From Welwitschia mirabilis (taxonomy: Eukaryota > Gnetophyta > Gnetopsida > Welwitschiales): DNA of 58,815 nucleotides. Made by a program: the position numbers and the translations under genes. Under the pieces are notes generated by a model. That model saw only the letters and a program-made list of their open reading frames with translations, made no database searches and was not told the origin of the DNA. The DNA lies in the NCBI GenBank assembly GCA_051453625.1, contig JBOZIK010000001.1, forward strand, positions 158,616,593 to 158,675,407, given 5' to 3'. This document shows, one piece after another, positions 22,644-34,129 of this stretch; the stretch's first letter is position 1; each line of letters begins with the position of its first letter.

Positions 22644-23313
22644 GCAGTTTATTGCTACATGACCTCATTTATTGCAATAATAGCATTTTGTCCTTTTTTT
22701 TTAATCATCTTTTATGCCATTTTTCTGAAAATATTGCCTTCAAGAAATTAAAGAATTTTCTTTAAGTTCCTGTTGATGCATTCTTTTATATTCTTGAATG
22801 AGTGTAAAGATGGCACTTTCTAAGGTATAATGAATCTTATTTAAAGTGAAGATGATGTGATCACATTTAGAAGGAAGAATGCTTAGTAAAATGGCTATGG
22901 AATCTTCATCATCAATCTTTGAATTTGTGGCAACAATTTATGACAAAAATTATCTAAAGTAATTTGCATGTGTATTCATGTCTTTTAAATCCTCCATTCT
23001 TAAACTATAAAGTTAATACTTATTTAGCTTCATTTCTAGTTGAATTAAATAATTTTCACAAGTCATCCTAGACTTCTTTTGAGCTTTTACTTAAGATAAT
23101 ATGACGAAGATAACCATCTTTAAGACCAATTCTAATGAGAGAAAGGGCTCCTTGATTCTCATCTTCCTAATTAACAATTCTGTTTGCATCTTTTGGCTTT
23201 GATACTTTACCACTAGTCACTTTTCACACATCTTTATTGATTAGAAAAGGTTTCATTTTTACTTGCCATGTGTGAAAATTCCTTCCACTAAAATTTTCAA
23301 TGTTTTTGCTCAT
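22644..23313 (-). pseudogene. Copia-type gag a, nearly continuous but with stops
   Basis: The start is at 23313: MSKNIENFSGRNFHTWQVKM, the usual opening of plant Copia Gag. The UBN2-like middle has NTHANYFR, NSKIDDEDSIAILLSILPS and TLESAIFTLIQEYK. The zinc knuckle CYYCNK, a stop, GHVAINC lies at 22644-22690, giving CX2CX4HX4C with every metal ligand kept. Several stops interrupt the frame. Gag packages element RNA into particles. After the knuckle comes the minisatellite and then the polypurine tract, so no pol follows. Confidence 0.8.
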
Positions 23314-23572
23314 GATTTTCCTCCTATCCTACCTTACTTTACTTAGTGGGAGCTACCAATTTTACCCTTATGAGTTCAATAGGTTCCTTTTTCTTTTAAT
23401 GAATTGCTTCCTCATTTAAATGAATTTTTTATTCTTTTAGATGCTTTAGTAACATTCCCTCTTAATGTTTTACTCTTCTTACTTTACTAGTAACTTTGAA
23501 GGATTAAATAGCTCCTAACCCTCCTTTCTCTCAATAATTTTTTTAAATAATTAAAAAGGCTAAGGATCAAAC

Positions 23573-24892
23573 CACATTCAACACTTATAGAAAATTCTTC
23601 TTTCCAATGTGTAGTGGGTTAATGACAATTAGCTACAACACATAAATAAAGAGACTTTTTGGAAACTAGATTTGAACAAACTCTTCAGAGATATAAATCT
23701 CATAAATTCAAGAGATTTTGACCTTTAAGAAATACATAGAGAGGAAAAATCACTTTGCTTGTATAGCTTAACTCTTTATTTCTCTTTCAATATCTACCCA
23801 TTGTAGGCCTACTACATTGTGTAAGGAAACATGATGGAATTGGCAATCAATGTTCTCGAATAATTTCTAATTTAAAAAACCCATTAAAGATTTCTGGGGC
23901 AAGATGTAAGAATAATCTAAGATCAAAGGTATTTGTAGAAGCAAATGGAATATCTCAATAAAATCTATCCAGAATAGATATTGCATGCTAAATTTGTAAA
24001 TCTACATAGTGAAAGGATAGATCAAGGACACAAGTAGAAGGCTACACATAAGCACTAATAAGCCTTAATGCATTTCAATGGTCTCCATTTTTTCTTTCAA
24101 ATTCAATAAGAACCTACATTCTTCCCTTATTTTAGTTTGTTAATGAAATGATCCAGCTAAAGTGCATGTGCCCTTTGATAATCAATGATTTAAAGATTGG
24201 ATTAATGCCCAACATAGTGATGATGATGAGTGGTGAAGTATTTTTAATATGGAAGTAACCTTTGGTTATAATGAGCAGTTTTTGAAATAAAGGTAAATGT
24301 TCTTATTTGAAAAAGCTTATTCTATTACATTCCCTGCTACTAACAAATGCAAAAGGCATGGAAACAAGCAAAAGCAATGATGTTCATAATGTTTGGAAAT
24401 TCAAAGAACCTCAGTAGACGATTCTGCATGCCATTATTTTGAGCTTTGACCATTTCATATGTATAAATTTTAAGCTTCTTCAAAAATGTAAAATCGATGA
24501 TGGTATACCAAGCACTAAATGATGCACACTACGCAGATGGATAAAGGATTCAATGATAATTCCTTTGGCTATGTTTCCTGGTAAGAAGTAGAAACTGATT
24601 CCATTGGACTTTCTCTCTCACATGACCCTATGGTTATAGTCAGAGATGCTCTGGTGCTAATTGTTGGTATTGGGTAAAGCCCACTAATCATAGTACCCAA
24701 AAAAACTCTAAAATATTTTGCAATTTTTCTCTTGATTTTCATTGAAATTGAGGGGTTTAAATACCCTCTTATTATAAATAAAATGGAAATGGAAAAGAAG
24801 AATAGAAGAGAGAATAGGAGAGGGAATAGGATGAGGAAGACACAAGAGAGAAGATGCAGAAGGTTGTAACTATTTTACAAAAATATCCAACT
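23573..24892 (-). repeat. 5' LTR a of the TR-GAG array
   Basis: The rightmost LTR. Its outer end reads '..aaatatccaac' at 24892 (minus GTTGGATATTT), with similarity to LTR b stopping there. The inner end abuts the primer-site-like 'ggctaaggatcaaa' at 23558-23571. About 1.32 kb. Confidence 0.75.
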
Positions 24893-27229
24893 ATAATATC
24901 AAGGAGACGTTCTAGGACCACTTATATGTACCTAACACTAGGGTTAAATAAGGAAAATCTTAAAACAAGCATGTTTCTCATTTATTATTTTGTTGCATAT
25001 CTATTTTGGATATGAAAAATACTTAGAAAATAACTAACTTAGGAAGAGGCTAAATTAAGGGGAAGAATAAGAAAAATAAAAGAATTAATTTAAGTCTCAC
25101 ATTCCAACATCATACATACTCAAATTAGAAATTATTGAAGTTCAAATTTGAAGCTAAATTATTAATGATAATAAGAATGATATAAGATGTCTTAAGTAAA
25201 GAAAGGAACATATTTGTTATTAATTATAAAATATATATCCTACATCTTTACAATTCTACATGTATATGAATTAGATTGTTAATTTGTAAAACTGGTCATC
25301 TTTAATGATACTTAAGCTTCACATAACTATGTAAATTGGTGGCTTATATTTAAAAACTCAAATCCTAATTTATTCCTTATCTTATACATATATTCATGTG
25401 AAAAAAGTTTCAAATAAGGATTAACAAAAATTCTACAAAATAAATATGAAAAAATTCTTACATATGAATACTTTGTATAAAAGATTTCCTTCTTACTTCT
25501 TTAAGACTTTATGGGCACTCCTCTTAAATAAGGATGCATGAGAGAAAGATGCTTTTACTTTAGTAAAAGACTAAATAAAAGTCTTATCCAAATAGCTTTG
25601 TTTTCTTTTCTTAATTAATAATATTATAAAACTATAAAATTTTACTTTTTGATAATAGCCTTTTAGATTTACTATCATTATAATTATCTTCTTTTTTCTT
25701 TGTTATTTTTTAATCGACTATCAAGGTAGTCCATTCATATCTTCTTTTAGTTTTAGATGCTCATTATTTTGGGTAGATGTCTGATACTAAATAATTATGT
25801 TTTTAAAATACAAAGGTAACAATATAGATAAATGCACTAATAAATATATCCACTAATACATGAGAAAATGGTTTAATAAAAATAGAGTATAAAGATTATA
25901 AATAGAAATGAAAAACCAAATCACAGTTAAAAATGTTCAAGCCACTACTATAAGAATTGTATTCATATCTCTCTAGTGTATATGAACTTTTTAACTTACA
26001 TCTAAAGGTAATATATATATTCAATAATATGTCATATTTATTTATCACAAGACTCTAAAAATTAAGGACATTTATAATACCCTATACATTCCATAAAAGA
26101 ACTAATATTATTCAAATAGAGATGAAACATTATCTTATATGTTGAGCTAAAATAAAATTCCCATTCCACATCACTAATAACAAAAAATCTATTATTCAAG
26201 AAATAAGTATTAAAATTAAAATTAATTCATGTTAAATATTAAAAGTTATCTAATTTTTTATTGAACTTAAATCACTTTATAAGTAAGAATTTTTTTCCTC
26301 TGACTAATCACAACAAAATGTTTCTACATCTACATTTGAATTGATGACATAAGAATTTAAAGGAGTATTATTACATGCCCTAGAGTGAAAGAATTCTTTA
26401 AACCTTCATTTTTATTTTGAAATTAAAAAAGGATTTATGCCATTAAATTTAAAACGGCTTAATTTCTTATAATAGAGTAATGAAAAGGGATTAAGTGTTG
26501 AAAAACAAATAACATTTTTTCAACATAAGAATGTTATTTGTCATAAGTCTTTTTCTTATTTAGGTCTAAAATCATAAATCATATGATGCTATTTACAATA
26601 ATAGTGTAGAATCATTCAATGTTATGATATGTAACATTATAAACATAAGTTTCATTACTCACTTTGAGTTTCAATTCTTTTTTCCTATGCTATAAAATAA
26701 TCTTTATAATGTAACTTATATGAGGAGTATCATTAGTCAGTAAAAGAATTTTAACCTTACTCTACTATTTAAAAAATAACTAGAATATTCTCTAACTTAA
26801 GCCAATACAAAATTTTAATACACTCAAACAAATCCAAATCAATATTTAGTATTCATTTATACATAATAAGGATAACACAACAATGATTAAAAACTTCTAT
26901 TTCTAAACTAGTAGCTATCATGCATGCATACAAAAGCTTAATTGGTAGAAATAACTTTTAAAAATTATTAAGCATTTAAAACCTTAGTAATATGTGGTTC
27001 TAAAATTACATTTATGTTAGCTATAAATTTTCTGTTGAGGTAAGTTAATTAGTTATCTACAAGAAAGGAAAGCAAAAGATAATATCCTTAGGTATAGATT
27101 CAAAAAATTCACTAGGCAAAACATAATTCAAAGTATTTCCATCATTTACACTTTTAAATCCCTTAGAATAGTATTCATTTTTCAATTGTTTCCATTTTAG
27201 TTAGATATGAATAAATGCAAACTCTAAAG
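24893..27229. other. Unassigned AT-rich DNA
   Basis: About 2.3 kb without a recognisable domain, LTR partner or gene. It contains a perfect 12-bp inverted repeat (26505-26541) and short simple-sequence stretches. It may be host intergenic DNA or unrecognisably old repeats. Confidence 0.45.
26505..26541. repeat. Perfect 12-bp inverted repeat (hairpin)
   Basis: 'acaaataacatt' (26505-26516) and 'aatgttatttgt' (26530-26541) are exact reverse complements with a 13-base loop. Outside them, 'gaaaag' and 'cttttt' partly extend the pairing. Could be a MITE remnant or chance palindrome in AT-rich DNA. Confidence 0.6.
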
Positions 27230-27334
27230 GTAACTAGGTACTTATTATTTTGATAGTTTATATTAATATAACATGGTGATATTTCCTTCTTATCTACTTT
27301 CTGGCCAAAGGATTGTTATTATTTTTTTACTTTA

Positions 27335-27403
<69 letters not shown>

Positions 27404-27960
27404 CATGCTTCTATATATGTATACATGCATGTACACATGCTTGGGTGAAGAAGGGGTTTGGGTGTGGATTTGTATGTAAGTACTTAGGTAAATGTACCTA
27501 CTTATAGTAAAACATGTAATATGTTTACACTTTATTTATTATATTTAATTTACACCTCTTTACTTTTTTTATAACATTCTTTAGCCCCACTTTCATAAGA
27601 TTGAACTTTAGGGGTTATGCCAAGAATTTATATCTAATGACTTGCTTTGTAATTAGTATCTTATGTACATTTATCTTCCTTTTTGTTGTCATTTGTTGAG
27701 GCATTTTTGGTCATGATTCATTTTTCTCTTTAAGCATCAAAAATTTTCTATATTGTTTTCACAGTTATAAATTTCTCATTATTTTAATATCTTAGTGTAT
27801 ATAATATAAATATACTTAATATTATTTTTTCTGTTCTCTCATACTTTAAAGATCCTTTTGATATGTATCAAAATCATAAATATACTTTTCTTAATATAAG
27901 GTCTCTTCTCTTTATCTATTTCAATAGTTGACATATAATATTTGATTTCATTCTTAGTTA
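27230..27960 (+). repeat. Left copy of a diverged direct-repeat pair, possible LTR
   Basis: Colinear with 34130-34770. Shared blocks include 'gatatattt(g)tactttatttatta', 'tttagg..cactt(tc)ataag', 'aattaagcatcaccaattttt' against 'tttaagcatcaaaaattttct', and the end 'ttgatttcattcttagtt'. The pair would be LTRs of a 7.5-kb element, but neither primer site nor purine tract was found. This copy carries a long CA repeat. Confidence 0.5.
27338..27401 (+). repeat. (CA)32 microsatellite
   Basis: A pure CA run of 64 bases, followed by 'atgcatg' and 'atacatgcatgtacacatgc'. The other copy of the surrounding repeat has only 'acacaca' at this place. Open frames through it encode only alternating Thr-His and are not genes. 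Confidence 0.97.
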
Positions 27961-28358
27961 AGAACTTAAGTTTTGTTGTTCTAATTATATTTAAACACAA
28001 AAAGTTTACTCTTTCACCTTAACTATGTTTTTGTATTATCATTTCATAGTTATTTTACATTGCAATTACATTACCATAATCGAATTTTTTCATGTAACTA
28101 TTATCATGATAGCATCCTTCTTGTATTAATTTGTTCTTGTAAACTTAACCATAGATAAGCATTTCTCATGTATAATAACATGGTTTCTCACTATTATTAT
28201 TTGTATTTCATGTTAAAATGTACTAATTAGTTTCTTTTTCACTTTAATATATCTTTTTTTATTCTATTTTTCATGATTTCTTTATATTATATAGTAAGTT
28301 TTTTAAGTATAATTATTACCTATATTATATTATAAAAAATAATAGGGTAAAAGAAGTC

Positions 28359-28458
28359 NNNNNNNNNNNNNNNNNNNNNNNNNNNNNNNNNNNNNNNNNN
28401 NNNNNNNNNNNNNNNNNNNNNNNNNNNNNNNNNNNNNNNNNNNNNNNNNNNNNNNNNN
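28359..28458. other. Assembly gap (100 N) with duplicated flanks
   Basis: 'agggtaaaagaagtc' ends at 28358 and is repeated exactly from 28459 to 28473. This again suggests an unmerged overlap rather than missing DNA. Confidence 0.95.
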
Positions 28459-29459
28459 AGGGTAAAAGAAGTCATAAAATTTTATAAGAGAACAACTAGC
28501 ACTATCATTCATTAATCATAAATTTAAAACATATGAAGGAATATTTCTCTTTTATAAATTTTACTAGGATTACGTATGATCTAATAATTAAAGAAAAAAT
28601 AGAGCTTAAATAATAGAAATGTTATCGCTTTAAAAATATTTTTCAAAAATTCTGTTTATACTAAAATTATAATGATTTTTCTTTCAAATTTCTTTTATTT
28701 ACTTTAAATTCTTATTTTTATTGAGATTCCAAGAAAAAAGTAGAGTAGAGTGGCACTGCTCTAGTTTGTCTTTAGAGTGCTTGGCAGTATGGGGAGGGGA
28801 GTTTTTCATCAAGATCTAGTGCATCTTTCATGTGTAATACCTCTTGCACTTTCTCTAATGTAAGATCTCTATGCAAGAACTTTATTATAGGTTTTCAAAA
28901 GGGGATTTTAGCTAGGGTTTACCTTTTGTTTAGTTCATGGTGATTTCTAGCATGTCTTCAATGCAACCTCAGTAATCTTCTTAGTAGAAATATTACTATG
29001 GAAAACTATAAGTGTGTAGTATTAATACTTATAGCTCACATTGGCTTTTTTACCCCTAAGGAAAGTTTTTTTAATTAGCTTCTTACAAATCCTAAGAACT
29101 TAAGTGGATCTAAGATGTCAAAGGTAGTTGAAGTGAGCTACTACTCTTCTAGTGGTGGAATCTTTAAGTACCAAATTTTATGTAGATTTAGTAGGAAAAG
29201 TAAGCCTTAAAGCTTTATCATCTTGGACTTTATCTTCAAGCATAAATAAGACATCATTCATGCAAAGATGCGAGACAACTATTCCATGCACATAGTGGAG
29301 TACTTCAAGAACAACCTTATTACTAAGTTCTAATCTTCATAAGGACTCTCATTCATTGAAAAATTGTGATTGTAATGTGACAAAATATTTTATAAAAGCT
29401 ATAAGATAATCTCTTTCAAAGATGAATTATTACATCTTTGTTTTAACACTGAAAAAGAA

Positions 29460-29865
29460 ATTAATAAGGTTTTAGTAGAAGGGCCTTATTTCTTTGGCCA
29501 TAGGGATTTATCCCTGGTCAAATTGCCTCTTTTTATTCTTAATAAAACCATTATGTTTAAAAGGATATCAATGTATATTTGTATTTCAAACCAATATCTT
29601 GAATTATGACACCTAATTTTTTTTAGGTAACTAGGTGATATATTAAGAAAGTTTATGAAGATTGACAAAACATAGATCTAATGATAAAAATGATGACTAC
29701 TAGAATATGTTTATAAATAAAATTAGATAGCTTTAAAGAAGAAAAAGTTATTTTAGAGACTCTAAGAAGTAAATCAGTTTTTAATCTAAAGGTTGAAAAT
29801 ATTCTATTACAATGTTAAAAGTGTGGTGAAAATAGGCATACAATGGAGAAATGCAAGAAGGATGA
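29460..29865 (+). pseudogene. LINE-2 ORF1: DUF4283-like domain and CCHC knuckle
   Basis: The frame reads EGPYFFGHRDLSLVKL near 29480, then LGDILRKFMKIDK near 29640. These correspond to the EGPWFF..R.L.L..W and IGNALGKFIKIDE blocks of DUF4283, the RNA-binding Gag-like domain of plant L1 ORF1. The knuckle follows at about 29812-29853: a stop in place of the first residues, then KCGENRHTMEKC, a CX4HX4C remnant. A short open frame (29843-30028) continues with a lysine-rich tail, as ORF1 proteins do. Confidence 0.72.
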
Positions 29866-30299
29866 GAAAGTGGCACATAATAACTCAAGAGAAGTGAACA
29901 AAAAAAATCATAAAAAGAAATTAACTTTAGCTCCAAATGATAACGTAGTCACTCAAGTAAATAAATTTGATATTCTATCTAAAAAAGAACCAAAACAATC
30001 AAAGGAAAATGAAATAAGATATAAATAGAAAAATAGTGAATAAGAAATGCATAAATGAAGCACATCCATAATACACCAATGTGCTTGACAAAGCCACAAA
30101 CTCAACCATAAAAAGGTATAATTAGAACATGATCAAAGAAAGAATGGAAATTTAATTAAAAAGCATGTTTTCATTGTATCAGTCACAAGTAAAAATTTAA
30201 AACCTAGAAAGAAAGATAAGAGGATTAGAATGAATACCTATAAAGGTAAAATTGAGAAGGAGATGAAGGAGGACATCCTACATGATAAATAATTTTAAC

Positions 30300-30720
30300 T
30301 CTCCTTTTAGTAATCATTTTTTGGAATTGTAAAGGCCTTGAGAATGGTTAAAACATTTTTCATCTTTGGATTCTATTGAAGGACTCTCTAGTTTCTACGT
30401 GTTTTCTTCAAAAAACAAAATTAGATTTCATCAACATTAGTTTTTTTTATACAAACAACTTCCATGGAAGGTACTTATAAATTGTTTCAAAAAGCTTAAA
30501 ATGTTAAAGCATGAGCTTATTAGTTGGAATAAACAATTAAGTGACTTCTTTAGGAATTTTAAAAATAAATTATTAGAAGAGCTTATAGTTATTCATAATT
30601 TTAATGAGTCCACTAGCTCTATTATGGGTGTGAAAAGCACCTCATCATCTAAACTCATGATATCTTCTCTAAGAAAGAAGTTTATTGAAAACAAAGATCA
30701 AGAATTTAATGGATAAAAAA
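30300..30720 (+). pseudogene. LINE-2 endonuclease start and linker
   Basis: FWNCKGLENG near 30317 and CFLQKTKLD near 30410 match the WNVRGL......LQETK opening of L1 endonucleases. The space for the rest of the domain is much too short, so most of the endonuclease is deleted. The open frame 30501-30716 reads KHELISWNKQLSDFFRNFKN and LLEEL, the usual helical linker (L..WNK..FG.....K..LL.EI) between endonuclease and RT. Confidence 0.7.
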
Positions 30721-30959
30721 AGATAATCATAATGCAAGATTCTTTTTCAAGATGTTTATTAGGCAAAGATAAAAGAACCAGATACAGTGGAGCACATTTA
30801 TAATGCATTATAAGATCAACTAGAAAATTGTAGAATCTTTTATCATATACTTATAGAACCTCTTCATAGAAAAGCTGGTGGACTCGAAAAACATTCTAGT
30901 CTTGATTACTTTACAATAGAATTACACCATAACTTTTGGAATATCATCAAGTTTAATGT

Positions 30960-31510
30960 TTGTGTTATAGTACAAAACCTTTAAAAAGGTATTTTTAAAA
31001 TCTTTTAATGATAATATCATCACATTTTCCCCTAAATTAAAATATGCAAAAAGTGTTTCTCAATATAGACTAATTAGCTTATGTAATGTTTTCTATGAGA
31101 TTTGTTTTAAGATTATTGTTGATGGACTTATAACATTTCTCTTAGATATGGTTTTTCTTAACATAGTTTTATTTCTTAAAGAGACATTCATGATAACATC
31201 ATTTGGGCTAATGAAATTATTCATTTATACCATCAAAAAGAAAAAGCCTATAATGTTCATCAAGTTAGACATAGCTAAAGATTTTGACACTGTGTAGTGG
31301 AAAACAATTAATTTCATATTACAAAAGTATCGTCTTCCCACATGATTTAGGAATCTTATTTATTTTTGCATCTTAATGCCAATCTACTCTATAATGATTA
31401 ACAATTAGCATTATGATTACTTCCATGGTAGCAGTAGCTATTAATAGGATTGCCCCTTATTTCCTTGCATTTTTGTTTTAATAATGGGTTATTTATCCAC
31501 GTTATTCTTT
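30960..31510 (+). pseudogene. LINE-2 reverse transcriptase, decayed
   Basis: NTFITFSPKLKYAKSVSQYR then LISLCNVFYEICFKII at about 31015-31115 match the family block NNTFI.LIPK...A....FRPISLCNV.YKI..K. Then KETFMI and MFIKLDIAKDFDTV, a stop, W at about 31180-31290 match the RT block with the first catalytic aspartate. GLPLISLHF near 31450 fits the RQGCPLSPYLF block. The YADD box could not be located with certainty. Stops and frameshifts throughout. Confidence 0.8.
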
Positions 31511-32189
31511 TAGCAAGCATGTTGAATGAATTTCATAATTTTTTAAGCCTTACTATGAATTAGTACAAATCAAAGCTATTATTAATGGATATGCTCTATC
31601 AAAGAAAATCAAACATTCTAAATGTTTTTCAATGTTACTAAGCAAACTTCCCAAATACTTATCTTAGTTTTTCTCTTGATTTAAATTAGATTGTTGAAAA
31701 CATCTGCCTTTCTTAGTAAGAACATTATAGCTTAATTCACTTGATGGAGTAACAAATTTCTCTTTAGTATAGGAAAAATTCTTCTTGCTAAATTAGTTTG
31801 ATAAGCATGATTATATATCCTGCTAGCTATTTTTATATTTTTAAAAATTTTTCTATCTTGATTGATAATTTAATTAGATATTTCATTTGGTCAATGGTAA
31901 ATCTCATAAGAAACTTTATATTATTAACTTTGAGTAAATTACCATGCTAAAAAAAGTAAGTTTTCTTGGGGTTTAAAAAAAAGATATAAGTAAGTGCATT
32001 CTTGCTAAATACTATTGTAGATTTCTTTCAAAAAATAGTATTCGTTGAATAAATGTTTTTAAGAAGGATTACAAAGATAAGAAAAGACATTTCATATTTT
32101 GGAGGTAAATGCACTGATTCATAAAATTTGGCCTCAAATGTTTGAAAATGAAAACCTTCCCATTCAAAATGGGAAAATGGTCATTTATA

Positions 32190-32614
32190 AAATATACCAC
32201 ACTCTATTTGAATATGACAATAGATAGAAGAGATTATGAAAGCTTAATATTCCTAATAAAATTAATACGTTTTGATGATACATGTTAAAGAGATGCATTC
32301 TTACAATTGATAATCTCATTCAAAGGAATTTAAAAGTAGACTAATGATGTTCCATATACATGAAGATAATGAAACTCAACATTACTCATTCATCCAATGT
32401 TACTTTTGTAAAAGATCTTTGGAAAGCCCTGAACATATTTCCTCCCTCCTTTTTTATCTTGGATAATTTTAAATTTCTTAGGAAAAATAATATTACTATC
32501 ACTAGAGCTTGGATATTATGGAAGCACAATTGTAACATTATTTTTCAACATGAAAAAAATATCTTTCTCAAAGTTAGAATTCAAAATCATTTAGTAGATT
32601 GGAGAATTGGATGA
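32190..32614 (+). pseudogene. LINE-2 C-terminal zf-RVT region
   Basis: KLNIPNKINTF, a stop, WYMLKRCILTIDNLIQR at about 32240-32325 matches the W.L.IPPKIKHFLWR..H.RL.T.DNL.RR block. It is followed in another frame by the cysteine region and then by ITRAWILWKHNCNIIFQ at 32500-32550, the WHIWK.RN..IF end. This zinc-binding domain typically closes plant L1 ORF2 proteins. The long open frame 32360-32614 covers its last part. Confidence 0.75.
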
Positions 32615-32619
32615 GATCC

Positions 32620-33640
32620 ATAGCTGTAAAAAAGGAGCTTACTTAAACCTTGCAAATAGAACCCAATTCAAGTTGCAGAGATATGTGTAGTAGGGAATGT
32701 TTGAATTGCCCTGCATAGGAGTATTGGAACCATGCCAAAGCACTTACACCCACAATACTCTTGACATGTTAAAACATATGGGAAAGGTCTTGAGAATAGA
32801 ACTAGCTAGGCATGACATGCTATTAAACCATGAATAAACTTGGGAGGCCTTCCAAGCTACAAGATGAGATTCTTATGTGTTGATCATCTGGGATCATGAT
32901 CTAGATCTTTCTAAGGAGTTTTTTAGAAACTGGAATGATATATCTCTAAGAATAGGTAACACTATCATTTTTATTAACATTTCATCTATTAGCGCTTCCA
33001 TCTACATAGGATTGCATATTATTTATCTTAAAATAAGTGTTCCTAAATCTTTCATATTACTTTAGTTTGAAAGATTGATAAGAAAAATTTTGAGAAAAAG
33101 AGTATGAATCTACAAAAATGAAATATCTTCTAAGGCATTTTTATTCTTGGGCAAATCTAATTATGAAATACTTCACCTTGGAAGGACACTTTGAAAAAGT
33201 AAATGAGCTTCATTTCCATTTTTTTGCTACTATGATGGGAGAATTATAAATAGGTATCCCTTTTTATCTCTCAGATTCACTTCACTATGCTCTGCAAAGC
33301 TATAAGATAATACATAAAGATTTAATTTGGCTTCTTTATCAAAGAAAAATGCAAATAGATGTGGTAGTTGTAGGTTGGTAAGATATCCTAAGAGGGCCTA
33401 TCCAAAAGTTACTACTATGGAATCCTTCTAAATATAGACAGAGTGATTATAAGAATAGTCTTCCCACACCTAATGGATGTACTTATAACACCCTAGAAAA
33501 CTAAGAAAAGTACTATTAGTGTGATACATAGGAAACTAAGTAACTATAGTAACAAGAAGAAGTAGAAGAAGAGGATGCTAAATGTGTTACTTTCATTCTA
33601 CTTGCAGAAATTCCTTCTCCCAAATTTTCTCTTAATGAAT
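32620..33640 (+). pseudogene. Long decayed coding-like segment of unknown identity
   Basis: The plus strand shows more than 300 codons of coding-like sequence with few stops, in two frames joined near 33065-33091. Pieces include AYLNLANRTQFKLQRYV, THNTLDMLKHMGKVLRIELA, IIWDHDLDLSKEFFRNWNDI, FINISSISASIYIGLHIIYL, HFYSWANLIMKYFTLEGHFE and LSDSLHYALQSYKIIHKDLI, ending in an acidic stretch EEVEEEDA. I recognise no domain: it is not RT, RNase H, integrase, protease or a CCHC Gag. It starts exactly where LINE-2 ends. It may be an accessory reading frame of another retroelement or a captured host gene. Confidence 0.5.
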
Positions 33641-34129
33641 GCTAATTTGGGTGTGAACCTATTGGGGTATGCTAGTTTAAAGTCTATATCTAATTAGAAT
33701 TGGAAACTAAGATGAACTACATTATATGTTGATTTATGGGGTTTTGATTACTGGCATGACTTCTATAGAGCTTAGAAAAATAGATTTTAAGATATGTTGT
33801 AATTTTCTCATGTTTTAGTTTATAATATATGTTTACTATTTCTTCAAAAAACCACATATGATGGTTATTTAATTTTATACATTAAAAGGTGCTAAAATGT
33901 AATGTAGGCGTTTCTTCTTAATGGATGGATATTCTTTCCAACATGAAGCAAGTGATAATAATGAAGTGATTTTGATAATTTTTAATATTTTATAATTAAT
34001 TAATAATAGGTTTTAATTGAGTTATATAAAAATTTTAGTATTTTTAAAAGGATTTAAATATTTTCAAATTGTTATCAATACTTTTGCCATTTGTTCTTTC
34101 TTGAGCCTACCTATTTTTACATTATACTA
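33641..34129. other. Unassigned DNA after the unknown frame
   Basis: No clear coding sequence. It lies between the unknown frame and the right copy of the direct repeat. If the repeat pair is an LTR pair, this is the 3' interior of that element. Confidence 0.4.

Larger units (their letters stand above)
18657..24892 (-). mobile_element. Tandem array of a gag-only Copia derivative (TR-GAG type): LTR-gag-LTR-gag-LTR
   Basis: Minus strand from right to left: LTR a (23573-24892), gag a (23313 downward), polypurine tract, LTR b (20907-22246), gag b (20648 downward), tract, and partial LTR c (18657-18891). Each interior runs primer site, gag with zinc knuckle, 19-bp minisatellite, tract, with no room for protease, integrase or RT. 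Gag-only elements with LTRs are known as TR-GAGs. The shared middle LTR indicates unequal recombination between LTRs or template switching. The two units are diverged along their length, so the array is old. Confidence 0.8.
28740..32640 (+). mobile_element. Decayed L1-like LINE (LINE-2)
   Basis: Plus-strand non-LTR element with the full plant L1 order: ORF1 with a DUF4283-like domain and zinc knuckle (29470-29865), endonuclease start (30310-30420), linker (30500-30715), RT (30990-31500) and zf-RVT tail (32190-32600). The 5' untranslated region would be 28740-29200. The frame is broken throughout. No poly-A tail was found at the 3' end, where it runs directly into another coding-like block at 32620. 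Confidence 0.82.

Noticed and set aside
27273-27507. Open frames through the CA run with Thr-His repeats
   Set aside because: They are a by-product of the (CA)32 microsatellite; there is no coding sequence on either side.
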